9,522 bases of DNA, taken from the NCBI GenBank assembly GCA_016209725.1, contig JACQVO010000170.1, forward strand, positions 1 through 9,522, read 5' to 3'. Shown here one piece after another: positions 1 to 7,237 of this stretch (within the stretch, counting starts at the first letter, position 1; each line of letters starts with the position of its first letter). The DNA is from Candidatus Methylomirabilota bacterium. GTDB taxonomy: Bacteria; Methylomirabilota; Methylomirabilia; Methylomirabilales; 2-02-FULL-66-22. The position numbers and the translations under genes are program-made. A model generated the notes under the pieces. It made no database searches, had not been told where the DNA came from, and worked only from the letters and a program-made list of their open reading frames with translations.

Positions 1-77
1 CTGTTCGGCAGTTCGGCTGTTCAAGCCATCCCGGTTCGGTCGAACAGCCGAGCGCCCGAACAGCCGAACGCTTTTTT
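1..77 (+). terminator. Long hairpin plus T run beside the end of trpE
   Basis: Bases 1-8 pair with 56-63. After a 2-nt internal loop, bases 11-22 pair with 42-53, with one G-T wobble, giving about 20 pairs around a loop at 23-41. Bases 64-71 continue the same CCGAAC-type repeat and run into six T at 72-77, where the last T also belongs to the trpE stop codon on the minus strand. Read on the plus strand this looks like an intrinsic terminator whose stem base lies beyond the left edge. Read on the minus strand it is a stem-loop directly after trpE without a visible U run. It may equally be an intergenic palindromic repeat. Confidence 0.5.
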
Positions 78-1564
78 CAGTCGAGCCCCGCCTCCGCCAG
101 CTCGATCGCCCGCAGCATCCCTCGGGCCTTGTTCATGGTCTCCTGGTACTCCCGCTCCGGCTGCGAGTCCGCCACAATCCCGGCGCCCGCCTGGATGGTG
201 GCCACCCCCCGGGCGAAAAGGATGGTGCGAATGGTGATGCAGGTATCCAGGTTGCCGGAGAAACTCACGTACCCCACCGCGCCCGCGTACGGCCCGCGGC
301 GTGCCGGTTCCAATTCCTCGATGATCTCCATGGCCCGCACCTTGGGGGCGCCGGTCACGGTTCCCGCCGGGAAGCACGCCCGGAGGACATCGAAGGCGTC
401 CCGCCCCGGCTCGAGGGTTCCCCGGACATGCGACACCAAGTGCATCACGTGGGAATACCGCTCCACGGTCATGAGGTCGGTGACGTCCACGCTCCCCACC
501 CGGGCGACCTTTCCCACATCGTTGCGTCCCAGGTCCACCAGCATGAGGTGCTCCGCCCGCTCCTTGGGATCGGCCCGGAGCTCTTCTGCGAGCTGGTGGT
601 CCTCCGCCTCCGTGGCGCCTCGGGGGCGGGTCCCAGCAATCGGTCGCAGGTCAATCCGGTCTCCCTCCAGGCGGACGAGGATCTCGGGGGAGCTGCCCAC
701 GATCTTCAGGTCACCGAGTCGGAGATAGTACATGTAGGGCGACGGGTTCACCACCCGGAGGGCGCGGTAGACGTCGAAGGGATCCGCATCGGTCCGCACG
801 GTCAGGCGTTGCGAGAGGACTGCCTGGATCACGTCGCCCGCCTCGACGTAGGCCTTGGCCCGGGCCACGGCCTCGCAGAATCCCTCCCGCGTGAAGGTGG
901 ATTCCAGGTGCAGCGACCCGATGCGTGGCACCCGGCCCATGGGCGCGCCCATCGGCCGCCGCAGGGATGCGATGATCGCGTCGATCTTCTGCTGCGCCTC
1001 GCGGTACGCCCGCTCCGCCCCCGAGGGCGTATCGTCCTGCACGGGAACATTGGAGACCACCGTGATCCGGTGCGTCACGTTGTCGAAGATCAGGAGAGTG
1101 TCGGTGAGGAGGAAGAGGGCATCCGGGAGATCCAGGTCGTCCTTGGCCAGGGCGGGGAGCCGCTCCAGGTGCCGGACGACATCGTAGCTCAGGTACCCCA
1201 CCATCCCGCCGGTGAAGCGCGGGAGGCCGGGGACGTGGACCCCCTGGTATCCGGCCAGGAGGTCCTGCAGGGCCGTAAAGGGGTCCTTGGCCGCGGCGAG
1301 GATCTCCCTCCCCTCACCCCGCAGGACCTCTACGTGCGCGCCCTTGGCCCGGAGAACCAGGCTGGGATTGCTCCCCAGGAAGCTGTAGCGGCCCCACTGC
1401 TCGCCCCCCTCCACGCTCTCCAGGAGGAAGGCGTAGTTCCCGCTGTCAATCTTCCGAAAGGCCGAGACGGGGGTCTCCATGTCCGCCAGGATCTGTCGGG
1501 CAACGGGGATGAGATTGCCCCGCCGTGCCATAGCGCGGAACGTCTGAAAATCGGGTGTGTACAC
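77..1564 (-). CDS. trpE: Anthranilate synthase component I (TrpE)
   Basis: This is the aminase/synthase subunit that converts chorismate to anthranilate, using ammonia supplied by the TrpG glutaminase, in the first committed step of tryptophan synthesis in the cytoplasm. The protein has 495 residues, the usual length. The N-terminal domain carries LLES at 47-50, the conserved tryptophan feedback site, followed by GRYSFLG. The chorismate-binding domain fills roughly 225-485, with IAGTRPRG at 309-316, DLGRND at 344-349 and FPAGTVTGAPK at 398-408. The GTG start is chosen because the following YTPDFQTF matches the family N-terminus, and GAGG lies about 9 nt upstream; an ATG at codon 12 would remove that motif. 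No trpG is visible; the gene ends 76 bp from the window edge at a hairpin. The closely related PabB is less likely because the feedback motif and length fit TrpE. Confidence 0.96.
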   Translation of the reverse strand: MYTPDFQTFRAMARRGNLIPVARQILADMETPVSAFRKIDSGNYAFLLESVEGGEQWGRYSFLGSNPSLVLRAKGAHVEVLRGEGREILAAAKDPFTALQDLLAGYQGVHVPGLPRFTGGMVGYLSYDVVRHLERLPALAKDDLDLPDALFLLTDTLLIFDNVTHRITVVSNVPVQDDTPSGAERAYREAQQKIDAIIASLRRPMGAPMGRVPRIGSLHLESTFTREGFCEAVARAKAYVEAGDVIQAVLSQRLTVRTDADPFDVYRALRVVNPSPYMYYLRLGDLKIVGSSPEILVRLEGDRIDLRPIAGTRPRGATEAEDHQLAEELRADPKERAEHLMLVDLGRNDVGKVARVGSVDVTDLMTVERYSHVMHLVSHVRGTLEPGRDAFDVLRACFPAGTVTGAPKVRAMEIIEELEPARRGPYAGAVGYVSFSGNLDTCITIRTILFARGVATIQAGAGIVADSQPEREYQETMNKARGMLRAIELAEAGLD

Positions 1565-1607
1565 GGCGCCGCCTCACACGGGATGGGTGCCCCCGATGGG
1601 GAGGATG

Positions 1608-1637
1608 AACCTACCACGGGGACACGCAGGGGGTCAA
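1608..1637 (-). promoter_or_regulatory. Candidate trpE promoter
   Basis: On the minus strand TTGACC (1632-1637) is followed after 18 nt by TAGGTT (1608-1613). This would start transcription near 1600 and leave a leader of about 37 nt before the GTG start of trpE. The -10 matches the consensus at only three positions, but the spacing and form resemble the other promoters in this window. No Trp-codon leader peptide or attenuator is visible in the 195-bp gap between trxA and trpE, and no clear trxA terminator is seen there, so readthrough from trxA is possible. Confidence 0.4.
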
Positions 1638-1759
1638 GGAAACGGGAAATGCGCGGAGAAACCGGGCGGTCGGCCGGCGGTCACCAGCGATGCGAGGGGG
1701 TCAGTCCGGGGCAAGTGTGCGGCATACGGATCAGAGTGTCTATCGGCGCCGGCACGCAC

Positions 1760-2095
1760 TCAGTGCGCGTTCAGCAGTTGATCGATCTTGGTTTTGATCG
1801 TCGCTTTGGGATGCGCCCCGATGACCTGGTCCACGCGGGCGCCGTCGCGGAAGAACAACAGGGTCGGGATGCTCCGGATGCCGAATCGGGCTGCGGTCTG
1901 GCGATTCTCGTCCACGTTGACTTTTCCCACGACCAAGCGCTCTCCATACTCGGCTGCGAGTTCCTCGAGGATGGGCGCGATCATCCGGCACGGCCCACAC
2001 CACTCCGCCCAGAAGTCCACGATCATGAGCGGCTGGGCCTTCACCTGGGCGTCGAAGTCGGCGTCGCTCAGTTTCACAATCCTGGCCTCGGTCAT
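1760..2095 (-). CDS. trxA: Thioredoxin
   Basis: This is a small cytoplasmic dithiol-disulfide oxidoreductase, reduced by thioredoxin reductase, which supplies electrons to targets such as ribonucleotide reductase. The 111-residue protein is a complete single thioredoxin domain. The active site WCGPC is at 32-36, preceded by VDFWAE, and the conserved cis-proline is Pro77 in SIPT. The buried acidic residue of the family corresponds to Asp27. An in-frame ATG 33 nt upstream exists, but the start at 2095 is preferred because AAGGAG sits a few bases upstream and MTEARIVKLSDADF matches the usual N-terminus. It is divergent from the RNase III-family gene and lies 195 bp upstream of trpE on the same strand. 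Confidence 0.96.
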   Translation of the reverse strand: MTEARIVKLSDADFDAQVKAQPLMIVDFWAEWCGPCRMIAPILEELAAEYGERLVVGKVNVDENRQTAARFGIRSIPTLLFFRDGARVDQVIGAHPKATIKTKIDQLLNAH

Positions 2096-2155
2096 GCCAT
2101 CTCCTTCAAATCCTTCCACTCCTTCCACCCAACAGGGTCAAGAGCACCGAAGCGG

Positions 2156-2185
2156 AGTCTAGAGAAACACGGCAGAATCTGTCAA
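2156..2185 (-). promoter_or_regulatory. Candidate trxA promoter
   Basis: On the minus strand a perfect TTGACA (2180-2185) is followed after 18 nt by TAGACT (2156-2161), four of six matches to the -10 consensus. Transcription would begin near 2149, giving a leader of about 54 nt with a strong AAGGAG ribosome binding site just before the ATG at 2095. It is arranged back-to-back with the promoter proposed for the RNase III-family gene. Confidence 0.65.
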
Positions 2186-2223
2186 GCACTTTGTCGAAGG
2201 TCCTGGAGGGCGGGTTGCCGGAA

Positions 2224-2252
2224 TTGACCCACGCCCGGACCCATGCTAGGCT
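2224..2252 (+). promoter_or_regulatory. Candidate rnc promoter
   Basis: TTGACC (2224-2229) is followed after 17 nt by TAGGCT (2247-2252). The predicted transcription start at about 2258-2261 falls at or within a few bases of the ATG at 2261, which would make the transcript leaderless. An upstream in-frame ATG at 2243 would lie inside the promoter and is therefore unlikely to be used. Confidence 0.55.
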
Positions 2253-2260
2253 GCGCACCC

Positions 2261-2974
2261 ATGGAACACCCCCGGGATTCAGCCGTCCCTCTCGACGCCG
2301 CCATCATGTCATTCCAGGCTCTCCTCGAGTACCGGTTTCGGGATCCGTCGCTCCTCCGCCAGGCCCTCGGCACGTGGAACCTCCCCCTCAGCCCCGAAGC
2401 GGCTGCCGCCCGCCAGCGACTGGAGTTCTTGGGAGATGCCGCCTGGGACTTCGCGGTTGCGGCTGCAGCCTTTGAACTCTGGCCCCAGGCAACCGCCGGC
2501 GACCTCACGCGCTTTCGGTCGGTCTGGTGCAGCACGACGGGGCTCGCCCACCTGGCCCGCCAGATCGGACTCCCACTCCCGCAGAGTCTTGCCGCGCCGG
2601 CGCCGAGTGATCGCGTCCTGGCCGAGATGCTCGAAGCGGTCCTCGGCGCCATGGTGCAGGATGGAGGTCTCGACGCCGTCCGTGCGCTGGCCCATCGTGG
2701 CATGGCAAAGGAGCGGACCGTCACAACGCCACCCCCCGTGGATCCGAAGTCGGCGCTACAGATGCTGGCCCAGGCCCGCTTCGGCACATTGCCGATCTAC
2801 CGGCTCCTTGAACGACGGGGACCGGCTCACCAGCCACGCTTTCGGGTGGGCGTCAGGGTGTCTTGTGCAGAAAGCGAGATCCGAGCCGACGCCGAAGGCC
2901 CCAGTCGCCAGGCCGCGGAGCAGGAAGCAGCACGGCTGGCCCTGCACCGCCTTGTTGAAGGCACCGATTCATAG
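2261..2974 (+). CDS. rnc: RNase III-family protein with altered catalytic residues
   Basis: RNase III cuts double-stranded RNA, processing rRNA precursors and mRNAs. This 237-residue homologue has the normal two-domain layout. An RNase III domain covers about 18-150, with the signature QRLEFLGDAA at 52-61. A double-stranded-RNA-binding domain covers about 161-232, from DPKSALQ to GPSRQAAEQEAARLAL. Compared with E. coli, Glu41, Asp45 and Glu117 are kept as Glu55, Asp59 and Glu125. Glu38 is replaced by Gln52, Glu65 by Ala79 and Asp114 by Glu122, and the conserved ALTHRS block is replaced by ALGTWN. It may thus be weakened or non-catalytic while still binding RNA. It stands before smc and ftsY, the classic rnc neighbourhood. 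The start at 2261 is chosen from the promoter position; Met16 (2306) is an alternative and neither has a clear ribosome binding site. Confidence 0.85.
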   Translation: MEHPRDSAVPLDAAIMSFQALLEYRFRDPSLLRQALGTWNLPLSPEAAAARQRLEFLGDAAWDFAVAAAAFELWPQATAGDLTRFRSVWCSTTGLAHLARQIGLPLPQSLAAPAPSDRVLAEMLEAVLGAMVQDGGLDAVRALAHRGMAKERTVTTPPPVDPKSALQMLAQARFGTLPIYRLLERRGPAHQPRFRVGVRVSCAESEIRADAEGPSRQAAEQEAARLALHRLVEGTDS

Positions 2975-3028
2975 CCACAACATCTCGTGGGGGGATCTCC
3001 TACCGACCCAATTTCTGGTATTTCCGGC

Positions 3029-3057
3029 TTGACAGCGCCTCCCCTGCGTGGTAGCGT
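3029..3057 (+). promoter_or_regulatory. Candidate smc promoter
   Basis: A perfect TTGACA (3029-3034) is followed after 17 nt by TAGCGT (3052-3057), which keeps the key T, A and final T of the -10. Transcription would start near 3064, leaving a leader of about 57 nt. The element lies in the 146-bp gap between the RNase III-family gene and smc and suggests that smc can be transcribed independently. No terminator is evident in this gap. Confidence 0.6.
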
Positions 3058-3120
3058 GCCGCCGGCACAGGGTTGTCAGTTGCCGCCTTAACCTCCGCTG
3101 GGAAGGGCGGATACGATCCC

Positions 3121-6100
3121 ATGCACCTCGCCAAAATTTCCCTTTTCGGTTTCAAATCCTTCGCGGACAAAGTCGAACTCTCTTTTGAGCCCGGGATCAC
3201 CGCCATCGTTGGCCCCAACGGCTGCGGAAAGAGTAACATCTCCGATGCGGTCCGCTGGGCCCTGGGGGAGCAGAGCGCCAAGCTCCTGCGCGGCGATCGG
3301 ATGGAGGATCTCATCTTTGCGGGCAACGGGCGGCGAAAGCCGCTCGGCCTGGCCGAGGTCTCCCTGACCCTGACGCGAAACGAGGGCGAGCTCCCCACCG
3401 ACTACGAAGAAGTGAACGTCACCCGCCGGCTGTACCGATCCGGGGAAAGCGAATACCTGCTGAACAAGGTCCCCTGCCGCTTGCGCGATATCAACGACCT
3501 GTTCATCGACACCGGCCTGGCGGGCGAGCCGTACGCCCTCATTGAGCAGGGCAGCATCGGCAACGTGGTGAATGCCAGGCCGGCCGACCGCCGAGTCCTG
3601 ATCGAGGAGGCGGCCGGCATCATGAAGTACAAGACCAAGAAGCGGGCCGCCCTGAACAAACTCGATGCGACGGGGCAGAACCTCCTCCGCATCCGCGATG
3701 TGATCGCCGAGGTGGAACGTCAGCGAAACTCGCTGAAGCGCCAGGCCAACAAGGCCGAGCGGTATCGGGAGCTGGATCGCCGCGCCACGGAGCTGAAGCT
3801 GTACCTGAAGTTCCGGGAGCACGCCGCCCTTTGGGAGGAGCTGCAGGTCATCCTGGGCCGCCTGGGCCCCCTGCAGGAGACCCTGACCGGCCTCCGCGCC
3901 GGGATCGCCGCAACGGAAGCGGACCTGGAGACCCATCGGCTTCAGGCGGTGGAGCAGGAACACGCCGTCGCTGCGGCCCAGGAGGCGGTGTATGCCCTCC
4001 GCGGACAGATAGACCGGGATGAGGCGGAGCTTCGGAATCTCACCCAGCAGATCGAGGCCGCCCAGAAGCGACGAGCCGAGAATGAGACCACCCTCTCCGC
4101 GCTGGGGGAGCGGGTGCGTGGTCTTCTGGCCGAGCTGGAAGCCGGCGCCTCGCGGGCAACCGAACAGGAACGGGACGTCGCCGCCCAGGAGGCGGCGCTC
4201 ACCGAGGAGGGGCAGCGGCTGCGGGAGGCCGAGGGCGCCGTCGAATCCGGTGTGGGGGAGTTGGAGCGGCTGCGCGGACAGGCCGCCCACCACGCCACGC
4301 AGCTTGCCCTGAAGCGCAACGGGCTGGCGACGCTCTTGGAGCGGAGCCGGCAGATGAACGCCCAGGCCGAGCGTCTTCGGTTGCACCAGGCCGAGGCCTC
4401 CAGCCAGCGGCAGGGGGCTGAAGCATCCTTCTCGGCCGACGAGGCCCGCCGCCTGGGGCTCCTGGAGCGCCAAAGCCTCCTCCAGGCCCAGCGCGAGGCG
4501 GCCCAGACGGAGGCGGAGCGCGCCCGCGAAGCGCGCCGGCGCCTGGAGGCCGAGATCGCCGGCCTGGCCGCCGACGTGGAGCGCCAGCGAGGGCGCCTGG
4601 GATCCCTCCACGAACTCAAGTGGCAGTTCGCCGACTTCGAGGAGGGCAACCGCCTCCTGCTTCAGGCTGGGCGGGATCGACGCCTGGCGGGAATCCTGGG
4701 GCCCCTGGCCGAGATCCTGGAGGTCACCCCCCGTCATGAGAAGGCGCTGGAGGCCATCCTGGGCTCCCGGTTGCAGGGGGTGCGGGTCCAGACGTGGGCC
4801 GAGGCGAAGGATGCGCTCGCCCATCTCTTCGGTTCCGGCCAGGGCCGGGCCACGCTGATCAGCCCCATGCCCACTGGCGACGGCACGTGGGGCAGGCGGG
4901 TCCGGGAGGAGGTGGCCTCCCAGCTCGCCGACCTGCCGAAGGAGCTGCGGGGGCAGATCGAGGGGACGGCCCTGGACCTCGTGCGGGCCCCCCAGGGGAG
5001 CGAGCCCTGGCTGGTGAATCTCCTGGCGGACGCCGTGATCGTGAGCGACCTGGATGCGGCCCAGGTCATCGCCCGGGAATTGCCCGGACCCTTCACCCTG
5101 GCCACCCTGGCAGGCGAGGTTCTGACGCATCGCGGGACACTCACCGGCGGCACCCCGGCTCCACAGGGCCTCCTGGCACAGCGCCGCGAGGCGCGTGAAC
5201 TGGAGGAGGCACTGGCCACCAGCGAGGTCGGCCTGGCCGGCCTGCGCGAGGCGCTGCGCATCGTCTCGCAGGACGTCGCGACGGCCGAACAGGCCGTGGA
5301 GGCGGCCGGGATGGCGGAGCGCCAGGCGGAGCTGGATCTGCTGGCCATCCAGAAGGATCTGGCGGCCAAACGCGCCGAGGAAGCGCGTCTCAGCCAGCAA
5401 CTGGAACTCTTCGGGGTCGAGCTCCAGGCGGTGGAGGCGGACCTGGGGCGCATCGCGGGCGAGGTGGAGGAGCTGCGTGGGGCCATCGCCGTGGGCGAAA
5501 CCGAGGCGAGCCGGCTGAGCGACGTCGTGGGTGCCCGCGAATCCGAGGTGGCGACGTCGCGCCAGGCGCGCGAGGTCCTGGCCGCCCATCTGGGGGAGCA
5601 GCGGGTCAGGCTGGCCTCCCGGGTCGCCCAGCGGGACGAGACCCTCCGCAATCTCGCGCGCATGCGTCAGGATCTGCTGGCCGCCGAGGGAGAGACCGCG
5701 CGCCTCATGCAGGAATCGGCCGACCTTGCCGTCCGGCAAACCGCGCTGGCAGAGAACCAGGACCGGCTGAGCCAGGGCCTCTCCTCCCTCCACCGGGACG
5801 AGGGCACGCGCCAGGAGGCACTGGTCCGGCTGCAGGAAGCCCGCGGCGCCACCCAGGAGGCCCTCCGGCGGCTCGAGGAAGCGCTCCGGACACGACGACG
5901 GGAGGAGACGGAACTCGGCGAGGAGATCGCCGCCCTCGGGACTCGCCGCGGCGAACTCAAGACCGCCATGACGCACCTGGAGCAAGGACTGTGGCAGGAC
6001 TACAATGTCAGTCTGACCGAGCTCCGCGAGCGCTTCGCCGAGTCCACCTGGGAGGTGGAGGCCGCCCGGGCGGAGTTGGAGGAACTGCGCGCCAAGCTGG

Positions 6101-6717
6101 TCGAGCTGGGCCCCGCCAACCTGGGCGCCCTGGAGGAGTACCAGGCGCTCTGCCAGCGGCACGATTTCCTCACCAGCCAGGCTGCCGACCTCACCAACTC
6201 CGTGGCCTCCCTGCGCCAGGCCATCGCCGAGATCAACAGGACGATCCAGACACTTTTCGCCTCGACCCTCACCACGGTCAACCGGCACTTCGATCACTAC
6301 TGGCGGCGCCTCATCGGCGGCGGTAGTGCGGAGTTGCGGCTGGTGGAACCGGCGGAGGGCGAGGCCGACCAGGAGCCGGGCGTCGAGATGATGCTGCGCA
6401 TCCCGGGCAAACGCGCCACCGTCCTTTCCCTGCTGTCGGGCGGCGAGCGTGCCTTGGCGGCCCTGGCCCTCCTGCTTGCCCTCTTCGCGGCGAGGCCCAG
6501 CCCCTTCTGTCTCCTGGACGAAGTGGACGCCCCCCTGGACGACGTCAACGTCGAGCGGTTCGTCACCCTCCTCAAGGAGATGGCGCAGACCGCCCAGTTC
6601 CTCGTCATTACCCACAACAAGCGCAGCATGGAGGCGGCCGACATCCTCTACGGGATCACCATGGAGGAGGAAGGCATGTCCAGGGTGATCTCGGTCCGCA
6701 TGCAGGCCGCCGCCTGA
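3121..6717 (+). CDS. smc: Chromosome segregation ATPase SMC
   Basis: SMC forms an ATP-driven ring with ScpA and ScpB that compacts and resolves replicated chromosomes. The 1198-residue protein is full length. The N-terminal head starts MHLAKISLFGFKSFADK, with Walker A GPNGCGKS at 31-38 and the Q-loop glutamine at about 143 (LIEQGS). A long Ala/Glu/Arg/Gln-rich coiled coil runs from about 165 to 515, the hinge spans about 521-680 (from RLAGILGPLAEIL), and a second coiled coil runs to about 1030. The C-terminal head has the signature LSGGE at 1105-1109 and Walker B CLLDEVDAP with Asp1133 and Glu1134. Start: an in-frame TTG at 3073 would add 16 residues, but the family N-terminus begins at the ATG at 3121, with AAGGGCGG some 10-14 nt upstream. 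All ATPase motifs are intact. Confidence 0.98.
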   Translation: MHLAKISLFGFKSFADKVELSFEPGITAIVGPNGCGKSNISDAVRWALGEQSAKLLRGDRMEDLIFAGNGRRKPLGLAEVSLTLTRNEGELPTDYEEVNVTRRLYRSGESEYLLNKVPCRLRDINDLFIDTGLAGEPYALIEQGSIGNVVNARPADRRVLIEEAAGIMKYKTKKRAALNKLDATGQNLLRIRDVIAEVERQRNSLKRQANKAERYRELDRRATELKLYLKFREHAALWEELQVILGRLGPLQETLTGLRAGIAATEADLETHRLQAVEQEHAVAAAQEAVYALRGQIDRDEAELRNLTQQIEAAQKRRAENETTLSALGERVRGLLAELEAGASRATEQERDVAAQEAALTEEGQRLREAEGAVESGVGELERLRGQAAHHATQLALKRNGLATLLERSRQMNAQAERLRLHQAEASSQRQGAEASFSADEARRLGLLERQSLLQAQREAAQTEAERAREARRRLEAEIAGLAADVERQRGRLGSLHELKWQFADFEEGNRLLLQAGRDRRLAGILGPLAEILEVTPRHEKALEAILGSRLQGVRVQTWAEAKDALAHLFGSGQGRATLISPMPTGDGTWGRRVREEVASQLADLPKELRGQIEGTALDLVRAPQGSEPWLVNLLADAVIVSDLDAAQVIARELPGPFTLATLAGEVLTHRGTLTGGTPAPQGLLAQRREARELEEALATSEVGLAGLREALRIVSQDVATAEQAVEAAGMAERQAELDLLAIQKDLAAKRAEEARLSQQLELFGVELQAVEADLGRIAGEVEELRGAIAVGETEASRLSDVVGARESEVATSRQAREVLAAHLGEQRVRLASRVAQRDETLRNLARMRQDLLAAEGETARLMQESADLAVRQTALAENQDRLSQGLSSLHRDEGTRQEALVRLQEARGATQEALRRLEEALRTRRREETELGEEIAALGTRRGELKTAMTHLEQGLWQDYNVSLTELRERFAESTWEVEAARAELEELRAKLVELGPANLGALEEYQALCQRHDFLTSQAADLTNSVASLRQAIAEINRTIQTLFASTLTTVNRHFDHYWRRLIGGGSAELRLVEPAEGEADQEPGVEMMLRIPGKRATVLSLLSGGERALAALALLLALFAARPSPFCLLDEVDAPLDDVNVERFVTLLKEMAQTAQFLVITHNKRSMEAADILYGITMEEEGMSRVISVRMQAAA

Positions 6718-6735
6718 CCCAAGAAACGAATATCG

Positions 6736-6836
6736 AATTTCGAATGCGGAATGTCGAATGATGAACGAGGCGGAGTAAAGGCCGCGGGTTGCTGGATCGT
6801 TCGACATTCATCATTCAGCGTTCGACATTCGAAATT
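6736..6836. repeat. Imperfect inverted repeat rich in TCGAA/GAATG
   Basis: The left arm 6736-6767 and right arm 6805-6836 are inverted copies matching at about 26 of 32 positions, around a 37-nt spacer. The 10-mer TTCGACATTC occurs at 6800-6809 and 6821-6830, and in inverted orientation at 6749-6758. The element occupies most of the 154-bp gap between smc and the Roadblock gene. Base composition is clearly lower in GC than the flanking genes. It resembles short palindromic intergenic repeat elements; it could fold in RNA and attenuate readthrough from smc, but it has no T run typical of a terminator. Confidence 0.8.
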
Positions 6837-6871
6837 TGCAGACGCCCTGATCGGGCACCTTAGAGGCGAGA

Positions 6872-7237
6872 GTGTCTCCTACCGACCTCCAGACCATCCT
6901 CGCCGACCTCGTGGGCCGGGTGGCGGGATTGCGGGGCGCCATCCTGGTGGATCACGAGGGGATCCCCATCGCCCAGGCGAGCCAGGGATCGGGCCAGGAC
7001 CTCGAGGCCGCCGGCGCCGGCGCCGGCCTGCTCCTGCGGGAGACCCTGGCCGCGGCGGAACGGCTCGGTCAGGGGGCCGTGTCGGAGGTCCTCCTGGAGG
7101 CCGAGCGCGCGACGATCGTCATGATTCCGCTCAAGAATGCCTGCTGCCTCTGCCTGCTGCTCGGCCCGGAGGCGGTGCTCGGCCGCGGCCTCTTCGAGGG
7201 GCGCCGGGCCGCCTTTGCCCTGGAGCAGTCCCTCTGA
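6872..7237 (+). CDS. Roadblock/LC7 domain protein (MglB-like)
   Basis: This is a single-domain 121-residue protein of the Roadblock/LC7 family. Members form dimeric alpha/beta platforms that often act on small Ras-like GTPases; MglB is the GTPase-activating partner of MglA. Visible family features are the helix LQTILADLVGRVAGLRGAI, the strand-turn LVDHEGIPIAQ at about 25-35, a long Ala/Gly/Leu-rich central helix (about 44-65), and the strands SEVLLEAERATIVMIPL and ACCLCLLLG. The GTG start has AGAGGCGA just upstream and gives the correct domain N-terminus. Its TGA overlaps the ATG of ftsY (TGATG), which suggests translational coupling. No MglA-type GTPase is present in this window. A role with FtsY is inferred from position only. 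Confidence 0.88.
   Translation: MSPTDLQTILADLVGRVAGLRGAILVDHEGIPIAQASQGSGQDLEAAGAGAGLLLRETLAAAERLGQGAVSEVLLEAERATIVMIPLKNACCLCLLLGPEAVLGRGLFEGRRAAFALEQSL

Noticed and set aside
428..2227. A 1.8-kb plus-strand open frame across trpE and trxA
   Set aside because: It is antisense to two clearly identified genes, has a His/Arg/Pro/Gly-rich product with no motif, and spans their intergenic gap without a promoter or ribosome binding site.
3073..3120. TTG-initiated N-terminal extension of SMC by 16 residues
   Set aside because: SMC proteins begin with the MHLAKISLFGFKSF-type strand. The extension is not family-like, and the predicted transcription start near 3064 leaves no room for a ribosome binding site before 3073.
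3088..6807. A 3.7-kb open frame antisense to smc
   Set aside because: It mirrors the codons of smc in a GC-rich gene where antisense stops are rare. The product is Gly/Leu/Gln/Pro-rich without domains, while smc on the plus strand is unmistakable.
6751..7236. An in-frame upstream extension of ftsY from an ATG at 6751
   Set aside because: The extension would be translated from the inverted repeat and the Roadblock gene in another frame. The ATG at 7237, overlapping the Roadblock stop, gives the normal FtsY N-terminus.
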